A stretch of DNA of 21,353 nucleotides. Origin: Pigoraptor chileana (taxonomy: Eukaryota > Opisthokonta > Filasterea). Below, piece by piece: positions 11,239 to 19,918 of this stretch (position 1 is the first letter of the stretch; each line of letters begins with the position of its first letter). The stretch covers positions 1 through 21,353 of the forward strand of contig CALSCR010002400.1 of the NCBI GenBank assembly GCA_943704495.1. Reading direction: 5' to 3'. The notes beneath the pieces are model-generated. The model saw only the letters and a program-made list of their open reading frames with translations. It was not told where the DNA came from and made no database searches. The position numbers and the translations under genes are program-made.

Positions 11239-12292
11239 ATGGACTTTAGCGAGAGCGAGTACCCGCCCCTTCCCCACGTGAGTCGGCAACATACACACAT
11301 TGTGTGCATTGGAATCGCGTTGCCTCACGTTGTGTCCAGGGGTCAATTATTCTAACTGCTGCATCTCGTGTGTTGTCTAACGAATACTGCGGTTGCTTAC
11401 ATTCATAGTCTGCTGTCGTGGAGGTCCCCACCGTCGACGATTGCGACGTCAGCAAAATTGTTCTGGTGCAGGTGGGTGAAACAATTTAATACGACTGCAA
11501 AAAAGAATCGCATCTGCCTCCGACTCAGGCTGCCGCCACATACGCTCTCTCAGACCCATTCATAGATTGGCATTAATCGCACGTGCCCGTGCACATTAAT
11601 TTGCACAGCTTGTCCAGCCGCGCATTCACGGCTCGCAGCTCAACTACGCCGCCGCTCTCGAATCGACCTATGCGCCCCCTTTGCGCACGCTCCCCGCACC
11701 CCGCCCGACCTGCTCTGCCCGCCCGTCGACGTGCTTTGTACGTATCCACTCCCGAGTTGGGACGCCGTCAATCGCCGCCAAATCATCGCAGTCGGCCTCT
11801 CAGAAGAAGGCTGTTGTCCGCAACGTGCGCACAGCCCCCGCCACCCGGATTGCGAATCGCGCGCCCGTCTCCGTATATCGTGCACCCGTCTCTCGCGCCA
11901 TGTACGATCCCACGCCCATGTCCCGCTCCATCAAGCCGTCCCCCGCGGGACAGTCGACCAAATCCAAGGCCTCTTGCCGGCAATCGCCGTCGTTCTCTCC
12001 CCGTCTGGCCATGCGCGACCGCATACGTCGCATCCGGGGCGTGCGTGCTGCCACGTGCGCAAAGGGCGGCAGGTCGTTTGCAGCCGGGGCAGTGGCTTCA
12101 TCGTGCCGGTTGTCTGTTCACCGCCGCCAGTCCCTTCGGCCCCTCTGGAAGACGCTCTCCCTCTCGTTTGCGTCATCTGCATCCACCGCCCCGTCGTCAT
12201 TTGCGTCGGTCACTTGTCGTCCCGTCCACGCATTGGCGGATATCACCCACGCCTCTCTGGGCGACAGCAACCGCACGCCCATTCGGTGCTGA
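11239..12292 (+). CDS. Unrecognised Ser/Arg/Pro-rich protein, three exons
   Basis: I do not recognise this protein. Proposed exons are 11239-11277, 11409-11471 and 11609-12292, all in phase 0, giving 261 aa. The ATG (GCAATGG) opens MDFSESEYPPLPH, followed by a textbook donor GTGAGT. Exon 2 reads SAVVEVPTVDDCDVSKIVLVQ up to CAG|GTGGGT. Exon 3 starts after CACAG; a second AG nine bases later would drop LVQ. The first 30 or so residues are acidic; the rest is basic, rich in Ser, Arg, Ala and Pro (for example KSSQSASQKKAVVRNVR), without a fold or membrane segment I can name. All three plus frames are open across much of exon 3, so the frame rests on splice phase and on C/G-ending codons. It ends 63 bp before trpE. 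It could also be a long structured leader rather than a protein gene. Confidence 0.45.
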
Positions 12293-12355
12293 TTTCTGTA
12301 GCAACTCCGTTTTTCGGTCGATTGTGTTGTTTTAACTCGATTTAGTTTGAGAAAA
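12293..12355 (+). promoter_or_regulatory. 63-bp gap upstream of trpE with splice-acceptor-like tract
   Basis: The gap holds a T-rich stretch, a branch-point-like TTTTAAC, and ATTTAG ending at 12345, ten bases before the trpE ATG. It has no AATAAA and little room for a terminator plus a promoter. It could be a 5'-UTR intron acceptor, a trans-splice acceptor, or simply a compact promoter. Confidence 0.4.
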
Positions 12356-15300
12356 ATGGTTGCGATTGATATTCGTCCGTCGCTGGAAGAGGTCCGCGCG
12401 CTGGCACTGAACGGCAACGTCATTCCCGTGTTTTGCGAGGAATTTGACGACCTTGTGACGCCCGTCTCTGCGTATTTGAAGGTGGCCGATGGGTCCACAC
12501 ACTCGTTCCTGCTCGAGTCGGTGACGCAGGGAGAGCGCCTGGGTCGGTACTCTTTTATTGGAGTGAATCCATACGAGATCATCAAGTGGGTTACTTTGAT
12601 GGCTTGGTGTTTGTGCTGCTTGGTTGTGACGGAATGGCAATTTACTGACTCTTTGTCATATTTATTTACAAAATGGTGTTTGTTTGTTTTGTATATATGA
12701 AACCTACTTGGCCATCTCCTAAACACCGTTGCTAATTATTTAATTGCAGGACTGGTGAGGGCTATCCCATCAGTGGTGACCCACTCAAGCCCATTGAGGA
12801 GCGTATGAAGAACGTTAAATATGTCCAGGTACCTGGACTCCCTCCGTTCACAGGCGGTGCTATTGGTAGGTACACGATGTGTATGAGTGCGTGTGTATGT
12901 GTGCGTGTATACATGTACGTACTTCGGTTTCTTAACCCACCCGTTTGCATAAACAAAACACAAAAAACTCAGGCTTCGTCACGTACGACTGCATCCGCCA
13001 CTTTGAGCCGCGCACAAACTGCCCACTTAAGGACGGCCTTCCCTTCCTTCCCGAGGCTCTCTTCATGTTCTGCAATTCCCTTGTCATCTTCGACCATATA
13101 CGTCACTCTGTGCGCATTGTGTCGCACGTCCGTCTCGACGGATTCCACGCTGACATTTCCGGACACGTCGACCCTGTTAGCGTGGCTTATGAGCGTGCGT
13201 GCGCCGACGCCCGCGTTCTCCTCGGGCGTCTTCAGCGTCTAGACACACCTGTCCCGCGCCAAGGACCCGTGACGCCATCTGCCGTTGGCATTGATCCGAA
13301 CCACACACGCGCAGAGTACGAGGGAATGGTTCTTGATTTGAAAAAGCATATCAATTGTGGCGACATCATACAAGCGGTGCCCTCGCGTCGTCTTGTGAGG
13401 GAGACCGATGTGCACCCGTTCAACATGTACCGTCATTTGCGGTCCCTGAATCCGTCGCCGTATATGTTCTTTGTCGACTGCGAGGACTTTCAGGTGCGTG
13501 TGTTTCCTGTGTATATCTGCGTTTGTTCATGCGTGCGTGTGTGTGTGTATCGCGTGTTTTGTGTATGTGCGTGCGTGCGTGCGTGCGTGTGTGTGTGTAT
13601 GTATGTGTTTGTGTGTATGTGTTTCTGTGTCTGTCGTCTGTGGTCAGAATGCACTGCTCTTGAAACTCATAATGATGATTTTCCCGCACGTATCCCCACG
13701 TCAGATTGTCGGCGCATCCCCCGAAACGCTCGTCAAGGTGACGTCTGATGGACTGGTGATCAACCATCCCATTGCGGGCACTCGCAAGCGCGGCGCCACC
13801 CCGGAGGAAGACGAGGCACTCGCAAAGGAGCTGTTGGCCGACGAGAAGGAGCGCGCCGAACATATCATGCTCGTCGATCTGGGACGGAACGACGTGTGGG
13901 TGGATGCACTTGTGCCTGATCCGCGATTTTGTCTTATTCTTGTTTGTTTTCGTATTTCATTGCCTACTTGCTCTCTCTTGCTCTCTCTTGCACTCCACAT
14001 ACATACATACATACATAGACACACACACACACACACACATTATATATATATGTATATGTATATACTTGTGGAGTCCATTGGCACAGTGCGCAGGACACTG
14101 ACTTGAATCACAATTTCGCCGCTTCAGGAACCGCGTGTGCGACCCACGCACCGTCAAGGTCGACTCGCTGATGCACATCGAGCGCTACAGTCACGTGATG
14201 CACATTGTCAGCCAGGTGCGACTTTTTGTGTTGCATGTTGCATACGTGGCTGTGTTTGTGTGTGTGTGATTGGTTTCATCAATCGCGACTGCAGATGTGT
14301 ATTGGTGTGTGCGATTGGTTGCATATGGTTGTGTGTGCATATGTGTATTGGTGTGTATAATTGCTTGTGAACCGCTTCCGTGTCGCCGCATGGGTTTGCA
14401 GTCTGTCCGCAACCTGTGCTGTGCAACTGTTAGCGCCACAGGTCGCCTTTCAGTGGCGCGTGCGTCGGCCTTTCCTAATGCCCTTACTCCTCTCCCGTAC
14501 CTCCCTCAATAAACAACAACAAAACGCACAACAGGTCTCTGGAAAGCTGCGTTCGAACCTGACGCCCTTTGATGCCTTCCGCTCGATTTTTCCCGCGGGC
14601 ACCGTTTCAGGCGCACCCAAAATCCGCGCGATTGAGCTTGTTTATGCCCTCGAGAAGAAGCGCCGCGGTATTTACGCTGGTGGCGTCGGCTATTTTAGCT
14701 TTGGAGGAGAGATTGACACGTGCATTGCTATCCGGTGCGTGGTGTATGAAGCATTGTGTTGTGTGCCTGTGTATGTCTGTGTATGTGTCTGTTTATCTAT
14801 GCGTCTGTGCGTCTGTATGTCTGTGTATGTGTCTGTTTATCTATGCGTCTGTGCGTCTGTGTGTATGTGTGTCTGTGTGTGTGTGTCTGTGTGTGATAGA
14901 GATGGCCTGTCTGGCAATGCTGCCGTTTTTGAGACTTTGGTTCTCAATAGTTTTGTGTATCTGACTGCTTTAAAATTTCTCATTCAATTGGCTTCGCTTC
15001 CCCGGATGTTAGGACCATGATGATGCACGACGGTAAGGCCTACCTTCAGGCGGGTGGTGGCATTGTGTTTGACTCGAATCCCAAGGACGAATACGAGGAA
15101 ACGGTGGGTGCCGTCTGACTCGCATAGTGCTTGCAAGTGAACAAACTTCACCATGGGTGTGTGCCGTTGCCTTTTTTTCGCATACTTTATCTTACTGTCT
15201 GTGACTCTGACTTACGAGTGCTTTATTCCCTATTGTTCGCTTTTTCTTTCTTTCTATCATTCTGTGCTGTCACTATCCCCATTGAACCTGTTATTTCCTG

Positions 15301-15497
15301 TCAATTCCCTTTTGTTTTTGTTTTTTCATTCTGTGCCGTCACTACCCCCATCGAACTCGCCACTGTGACGACAGGTCAACAAGCTCGGTGGAAACGTCGC
15401 TGCCATTCGCAAGGCTGAATTGTATTACGCTGTGCTGCAGTCGGCACAGAAGGAATCGGCGGATGACCCAAGCGCGAAGCGTCAGCGAACAAACTAA
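12356..15497 (+). CDS. trpE: Anthranilate synthase component I (TrpE), eight exons
   Basis: Converts chorismate to anthranilate using ammonia supplied by TrpG. Exons: 12356-12585, 12750-12865, 12973-13493, 13705-13895, 14128-14215, 14535-14734, 15013-15103, 15375-15497; phases agree and give 519 aa, normal for the family. The start is the ATG in GAAAAATGG; the protein begins at once with the conserved core, so no organelle-targeting peptide is seen. FLLESV (residues 51-56) is the LLES motif of the tryptophan feedback site. Further marks are [56 protein letters not shown] across the exon 4/5 junction, [23 protein letters not shown] and YLQAGGGIV. The asparagine after GRNDV and the [10 protein letters not shown] block recall yeast Trp2 more than typical bacterial TrpE. 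The short C-terminal tail ends in AKRQRTN. It is first of the four clustered trp genes. Confidence 0.96.
14065..14111 (+). repeat. Dispersed intronic repeat, copy 2 (trpE intron 4)
   Basis: Begins CTTGTGGAGTCCATTGGCAC and continues through CAGGACACTGACTTGAATCA. TGGCACAGTGCG matches a tRNA A-box pattern (TGGCNNAGTNNG). It lies directly after a (TA)n/(CA)n tract and 17 bases before exon 5. Confidence 0.8.
14773..14860 (+). repeat. Tandem duplication of a 44-bp unit (trpE intron 6)
   Basis: Two near-identical 44-bp TG/TCT-rich units, each containing GTTTATCTATGCGTCTGTG. This looks like slippage or unequal exchange within the TG-rich intron. Confidence 0.9.
15258..15356 (+). repeat. Direct repeat of about 30 bp at 69-bp spacing (trpE intron 7)
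   Basis: CATTCTGTGCTGTCACTA at 15258 recurs at 15327 with few changes (about 27 of 30 positions match), separated by a T-rich stretch just before the acceptor of exon 8. Confidence 0.8.
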
Positions 15498-15586
15498 GCT
15501 GTGCATCTGCCCTTTTACGCTCTCTCTATCTCTCTGTCTCTGTCTCTCTCTTTCTCGGTCTTTTGCTTTGAAAGTCTTTGGAAACC
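15498..15586 (+). promoter_or_regulatory. 89-bp polypyrimidine gap between trpE and trpG
   Basis: Nearly all of this gap is CT-rich (about 60 bases of TCTCTC type), ending in TTTGAAAG at 15574, 12 bases before the trpG ATG. This is the form of a strong 3' splice acceptor although no intron of a known gene ends here. No polyadenylation hexamer is visible. Confidence 0.5.
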
Positions 15587-17114
15587 ATGTCAACAACGGG
15601 TGGTGAACTGATCAAGGAGCTTCCTTTGCCGGATACGATCGACTGGGGCGATCACGTGCCTAAGTGCGTCATGATCGACAATTACGATAGCTTCACGTGG
15701 AATATTTATCAGTACCTCTGTCAGCTGGGCGCCGACGTCTCGGTCATCCGCAACGATGCAATTACAATTGACGAACTCGCGGCAATGAACCCTACGCACG
15801 TCGTCATTTCGCCAGGTCCAGGTGCGTTTTTGTCGTTTTTGGTGTGATCTCTTTCTCTCTCTCTCACTCTCGTGGAGTCCATGGGCACAGCGCCTATGAC
15901 ACTGAATTGAATCCTACATCTCTCTCACTCTCTCTCCGTGTTGTGCAGTCCATATGCATGACAAAGTGCTTATGAGGCTCACTTGAATCCGACATCTCTC
16001 TCACTCTCTCTCCGTGTTGTGCAGTCCATAGGCATGACATAGTGCGTATGAAGCTGACTTGTGCGTCGTCTATTAAGCATGACACCCAACAAAATGCCGC
16101 GATTGTTTTTCTGTGAAAGAGTTTGCAGCAGAAAACCCTGTTTTCCCTTGTACTGACGTTTCTCCCATTTCCGCGTGTATTTGTGTGTGTGTGTGTGTGT
16201 GTTGTGCTCTCCCAACAGGGCACCCTTCAACCGACTCTGGCATTTCACCTGACGTCATCCGTCGCTTTGCGGGTGTCATTCCCGTTTTGGGTGTGTGTCT
16301 CGGCGAGCAGTGCATGTATGAAGTCTACGGCGGCAAGGTATGAGCTCATGGTGGATGCGTGTGTGTATTTCTTTTTCAGTGTCCATACATGTGTGTTTTT
16401 ATGTGGGCCTACAATGTGTAAGTAAAATATTATCACGAGCGTGTGTATGTGTGGGTATGTTGGCACATTTTGACCGACACTTGTTTGATGTCAGTACCTC
16501 AAATTGTCTCACATTCCGGCACTGTCTCTTTCCCTCTGCCGCTGTGCGTCCACCAGGTGATCCATGCGGGTGAGATCATGCACGGCAAGACGTCGGTCGT
16601 CACGAACGACGGACGTGGTCTCTACAAGGGCCTTCCCTCCGCCTTTGAGGTCATTCGCTATCACTCTCTCGCCGGCGACAAGGCATATGTCCCCCCGGAC
16701 CTCGAGGTGAGCTATTGTTGATGCGTCGTGCACACGTGAGCGCATATGTTATTTTGTTATTGATGTTGTTGTTACGTTGTGTATTTATTCACATTGCTTG
16801 TTTTTCTTTTTTTCCCCGCTTGTGGAGTCCATGGGCACAGCGCCTAAGACACTGCCTTGAATCAAGGGTATAAGCACCCTTGCTTGAATCCTACATCTTT
16901 CTTTCCCCGCTTACCCTTTTTTCCTCTTTCCCTTCGCCTGTGCCAGGTGACGTCAACGACCGCCAGTGGCGTCATCATGGGGGTGCGTCACCGCACACTG
17001 TGTGTGGAGGGCGTTCAGTACCATCCCGAGTCGATTAAGAGCGACTATGGCAAGTCGATGCTGCTTAACTTTCTCAAGTGGAATGGCGGCACGTGGGAGG
17101 GAAACAATCTCTGA
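15587..17114 (+). CDS. trpG: Anthranilate synthase component II, glutamine amidotransferase (TrpG), four exons
   Basis: A class I glutamine amidotransferase that releases ammonia from glutamine for TrpE. Exons: 15587-15821, 16219-16337, 16557-16706, 16947-17114; 223 aa. The ATG in ACCATGT gives about 25 residues before the core [10 protein letters not shown]. The catalytic triad is present: Cys105 in LGVCLGEQ, His194 and Glu196 in YHPES. ISPGPG crosses the first intron correctly and HGKTS and RYHSLAG follow. The protein stops after GGTWEGNNL, which resembles the place where yeast-type Trp3 passes from its G domain into the fused TrpC domain. Here it is a stand-alone protein without a TrpC fusion. 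The phrases [12 protein letters not shown] and [10 protein letters not shown] are close to yeast Trp3 as I recall it. The stop is 57 bp before trpD. Confidence 0.96.
15869..16068 (+). repeat. Dispersed intronic repeat, copies 3-5 in tandem (trpG intron 1)
   Basis: Three degenerate copies lie at roughly 71- and 76-bp spacing: 15869-15920, about 15935-15995 and about 16011-16068. Copy 3 has the 18-base core GTCCATGGGCACAGCGCC. Copies 4 and 5 begin GTTGTGCAGTCCATA and are each preceded by the same CTCTCTCACTCTCTCTCC run, so each repeat unit contains a good-looking 3' splice acceptor (pyrimidine tract plus TTGTGCAG). Confidence 0.85.
16818..16898 (+). repeat. Dispersed intronic repeat, copy 6 (trpG intron 3), longest and most tRNA-like
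   Basis: Begins GCTTGTGGAGTCCATGGGCA, continues through CGCCTAAGACACTGCCTTGA, then CAAGGGT (16863-16869) and ACCCTTG (16875-16881), a perfect 7-bp inverted repeat, and CTTGAATCCTACATC. TGGGCACAG resembles a tRNA A box and GCTTGAATCC a B box, at the spacing of a tRNA with a long variable arm. No acceptor stem can be formed, so it is at most tRNA-derived. Confidence 0.75.
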
Positions 17115-17171
17115 ACCGGATTTGTTTGTGGGTTAAACCAAGTGTAGCGAAAAGCAGAAAACAATCGAAAA
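17115..17171 (+). promoter_or_regulatory. 57-bp gap between trpG and trpD
   Basis: Very short: GTTAAACC, GTGTAG and AAAGCAG (AG at 17157), followed by an A-rich stretch before the ATG in GAAAAATGG. No polyadenylation hexamer is visible and it is too short for an ordinary 3' UTR plus promoter. The context around the ATG matches that of trpE. Confidence 0.45.
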
Positions 17172-19482
17172 ATGGCTGCAATTAAGTCGTGTCTGAAGCA
17201 GCTGTCGACGGTGCCCCCCGTGTCTCCGCCGCACGAAGAAATTAAGCGTGCGTTTGGGGAGATTCTCTCTGGCGATGCAACTGACGCACAGATTGGCGCA
17301 TTCTTGCTCGCGCTAAAGCTCTCCGGTGGGTTGTGGCTGCTTGTGTACTTGTGTGCGTGTGTATGGGCGTGTGTGTGTGTGTGTGTGTGTATGTGTGTGT
17401 GCGTGTTTCTTCTATGCTTGTTTGCGTTGTTTGTCGCGCTCGCTTGTGCTGCATACGTGCTTGTTTGTGCGTCCATATGTATTTGTTTGTGCGTTTGTAT
17501 GGGTGCGTTGTTTTTGACGTTTGTTCACCCATTGATTTGAATTGCAGGTGAGACAGCAGAGCATCTTGCTGCGTGTGCCGAAGCCATGAACGAGGTGTCC
17601 GTTCCCTGTCCTATCGGTGAGTGACCTGCCCTGTTGAGCGTGTGTGTGTGTACATGTGCATCTCTGTGCTTTGGCATGGATATATATATTATGTGTCGAT
17701 GTCGATGTCGTGTATGTGTGCAGTTCGTGAGAGTATGTGAAGTTCGTGAGAGTATTTGCAGTTCTATGGATATGTTTCAAAAGACAAATGTATATATTGA
17801 TTTGTGTGTGTGTATATTCTATAAATGGATGTGTGTGTGTGTGTGTGCGTCTGTACTGAGCCAATGAATCAAAATACGCGCATAATGTTATCTCGGCGCG
17901 TCTCATCAATTGATTATATTAACAACTCTCCATTTTTGCCTCAGAATTCGACGTGTACGACATTGTCGGCACCGGGGGCGACGGGCATGGCACTTTCAAC
18001 GTGTCCACGGCGGCTGCGGTTGTGGCGGCGGGTGCGGGAGTCCGCGTCGGGAAACACGGAAACAGGTATCGACCCTTTCCATTTGCTTGTGTGCCGATGT
18101 GTATAACTGTGAGCATGTGTGTGTGTGTGTGTGTGTGTATGCGATCCCCTCTCACGTGAGACGCACCTTATGTACATCTCCCCTTCCCCATCAACCATTG
18201 CACTTCCATCGTGTGTTTCAATGCACGTCCTCACACGCAAACATTTAATGACACTTATTTATATACACTACCAGGTCTGCGTCATCTCCGAGCGGATCTG
18301 CAGACGTTCTTGAGGCGCTCGGTGCAAAGATCGCAATTGGCCCGGATGTTGTTCGCCAGTCGCTAGCCACGTCGGGATTCTGCTTTCTTTTTGCTCAGAC
18401 GTTCCATCCGCTGCTCAAGCGCGTGGGCGTAATCAGGTGCGGTGTGTGTGTATATGTATGAATGTTTATTATTGGAACACATAACTCAGTGTGACAACCT
18501 TCGAGGCCTAACTCCACGCATACACACACCCCATACAAATGCATGCGTTTAATTTCTTTTATATATCCACCAATCCTCGTCATTACTTCAGGCGTGAGCT
18601 TGGCGTGCGCACTGTCTTCAACCTCGTGGGACCGCTGTGCAATCCCGCCCGCCCACGTGGCTCTGTCGTCGGCGTGGCCAATCGCGACATTGGCGGTATG
18701 ATGGCACGTGCGCTTGTCACTACAGGCCTCAAGCAGGGAATGGTTGTGTGTGGCAGCGAAGGACTGGATGAGGTGTGTGGGAGTTTGGGGAGACACCGGC
18801 TGTGCTCTGCTGTGAGGCAATGTGTTTGAAATTGAATTGCGATTCATAAGCGTGTTTGACGATTGTGTGTGTGCGATGAACGAGCGTCGGTCCTCTGTGT
18901 CGTCAATGCGTATGGCTGTGTACTTGCGGTGTATCTTGATTGTTTACAATCAACATACAACCCACACTTTCAGCTCACATTGCCGACAATGGCGTTTGTG
19001 GAACACACCACTCCTGCACATGTATCTCGCTGTATGAACGGCCAGTGGGAAGAAAATTCGAAACTTTTCCAATGTGGGGCTTGCATTTTTGCGCATTCTC
19101 ACTCCCCAACCTCCACCCACGCCCTTCCCTGCAGATAAGCCCCACGGGCATCACACACGTGTGGCGAATTCACGAAAACGGTGATGTCGTTGAATCGACG
19201 ATATCTCCGTCTTATTTTGGGCTCCCATCCCATCCTCTCGAGGCCATGATCGGCGGATCTCCCTCTGACAATGCGCTACTCATGCGTGATATTCTCGCCG
19301 GGAAGAAAGAAGGTCCAATGACCGACTTTGTTCTCTTGAATGCGGCGGCGCTCATTACCGTCGCAGGGCTTGTGACGGACACAGACTATGTCGGTGCTGT
19401 CGCTCTTGCTCGTCAGTCGATTGCCAGTGGCAGTGCCGTGAGGGCGATGGAGGCATACGTCGCCGCATCCAACGCTCAGTAG
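17172..19482 (+). CDS. trpD: Anthranilate phosphoribosyltransferase (TrpD), six exons
   Basis: Transfers phosphoribosyl from PRPP to anthranilate. Exons: 17172-17325, 17548-17616, 17945-18065, 18275-18436, 18592-18772, 19135-19482; phases agree and give 344 aa, the normal size. The ATG is in GAAAAATGG and the protein starts directly with the helical N-terminal domain ([19 protein letters not shown]). Marks in order: [14 protein letters not shown] (PRPP-binding glycine loop), KHGNR ending at the exon 3/4 junction, [31 protein letters not shown], then GLDE followed by [10 protein letters not shown] across the last intron, and [11 protein letters not shown] near the end. In SSPSGSAD a proline replaces the lysine or arginine often found between SS and SGS. 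No targeting peptide. It stands alone, not fused to TrpG as in enteric bacteria. Confidence 0.96.
17722..17760 (+). repeat. Tandem 19-bp duplication (trpD intron 2)
   Basis: AGTTCGTGAGAGTATGTGA at 17722 is followed at once by AGTTCGTGAGAGTATTTGC. The surrounding 328-nt intron is otherwise TG/TA-rich with no further structure that I see. Confidence 0.85.
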
Positions 19483-19918
19483 TCTGATTTTTGTGTGTCA
19501 TATTTTGTTGTGGTTTTGTTGAGTGCTTCAGTCTCTTTTGTCTAAAATTTGATTCTCGTTTGTGGTGCGTATATTGTGAGTAGTTCATCTACATCTTTAA
19601 CTTTTCCTTTTTTCTTTTCCTACTTTGTTGTTTTTGGATTTTTTTTATTCTCTGTTCTTTTTTTTCAAGTTGTAAATCTCTTCACTCATTGTGTGTACTT
19701 CTGTTCCTTAGTGTCTCTGCTATTTTCATCTCCGTCTTTTTATCTGTTGAATTTGTTTCATCATCCGAACGCTCTCTTCGCGAGTCGCTCCAGTCGCAAC
19801 GCGTTGGGGTTTGCGGTGCCTTTTGGCCTCTTCCGTGGTTTGATTGCGGAAAAGTTTCGCAAAACACATCGCAAACAATTCAAAAATACGCACAAATTGC
19901 CTCAACGCAAACAAAAAT
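19483..19918 (+). promoter_or_regulatory. 436-bp intergenic region between trpD and trpC
   Basis: The first 200 bases are strongly T-rich (CTTTTTTTTCAAG near 19670, then TTGTAAATC, a possible 3'-end or acceptor signal). The last 70 bases are A/CA-rich up to the ATG. This is the only gap in the trp cluster large enough for a separate 3' UTR and promoter. No gene is visible in it. Confidence 0.5.

Noticed and set aside
12118-12726. 202-codon minus-strand frame opposite the unknown gene and trpE exon 1
   Set aside because: It runs antisense through trpE exon 1, where the plus strand is clearly coding; it has no homology of its own.
14773-14860. CRISPR-like or satellite array
   Set aside because: Only two adjacent copies of a TG-rich unit within an intron, with no spacers; simple tandem duplication.
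15484-15497. Nuclear localisation signal at the TrpE C-terminus (AKRQRTN)
   Set aside because: Four basic or polar residues at the end of a metabolic enzyme are too little evidence; probably a disordered tail.
16818-16898. A functional tRNA gene
   Set aside because: A- and B-box-like sequences exist, but no acceptor stem, no sound D or anticodon stem and no T terminator run at the right place could be drawn.
12356-19482. Bacterial trp operon, contamination or recent transfer from bacteria
   Set aside because: All four genes carry spliceosomal introns with correct phases, share the donor style and the intronic repeat with the RalGAP gene, and the proteins resemble fungal homologues.
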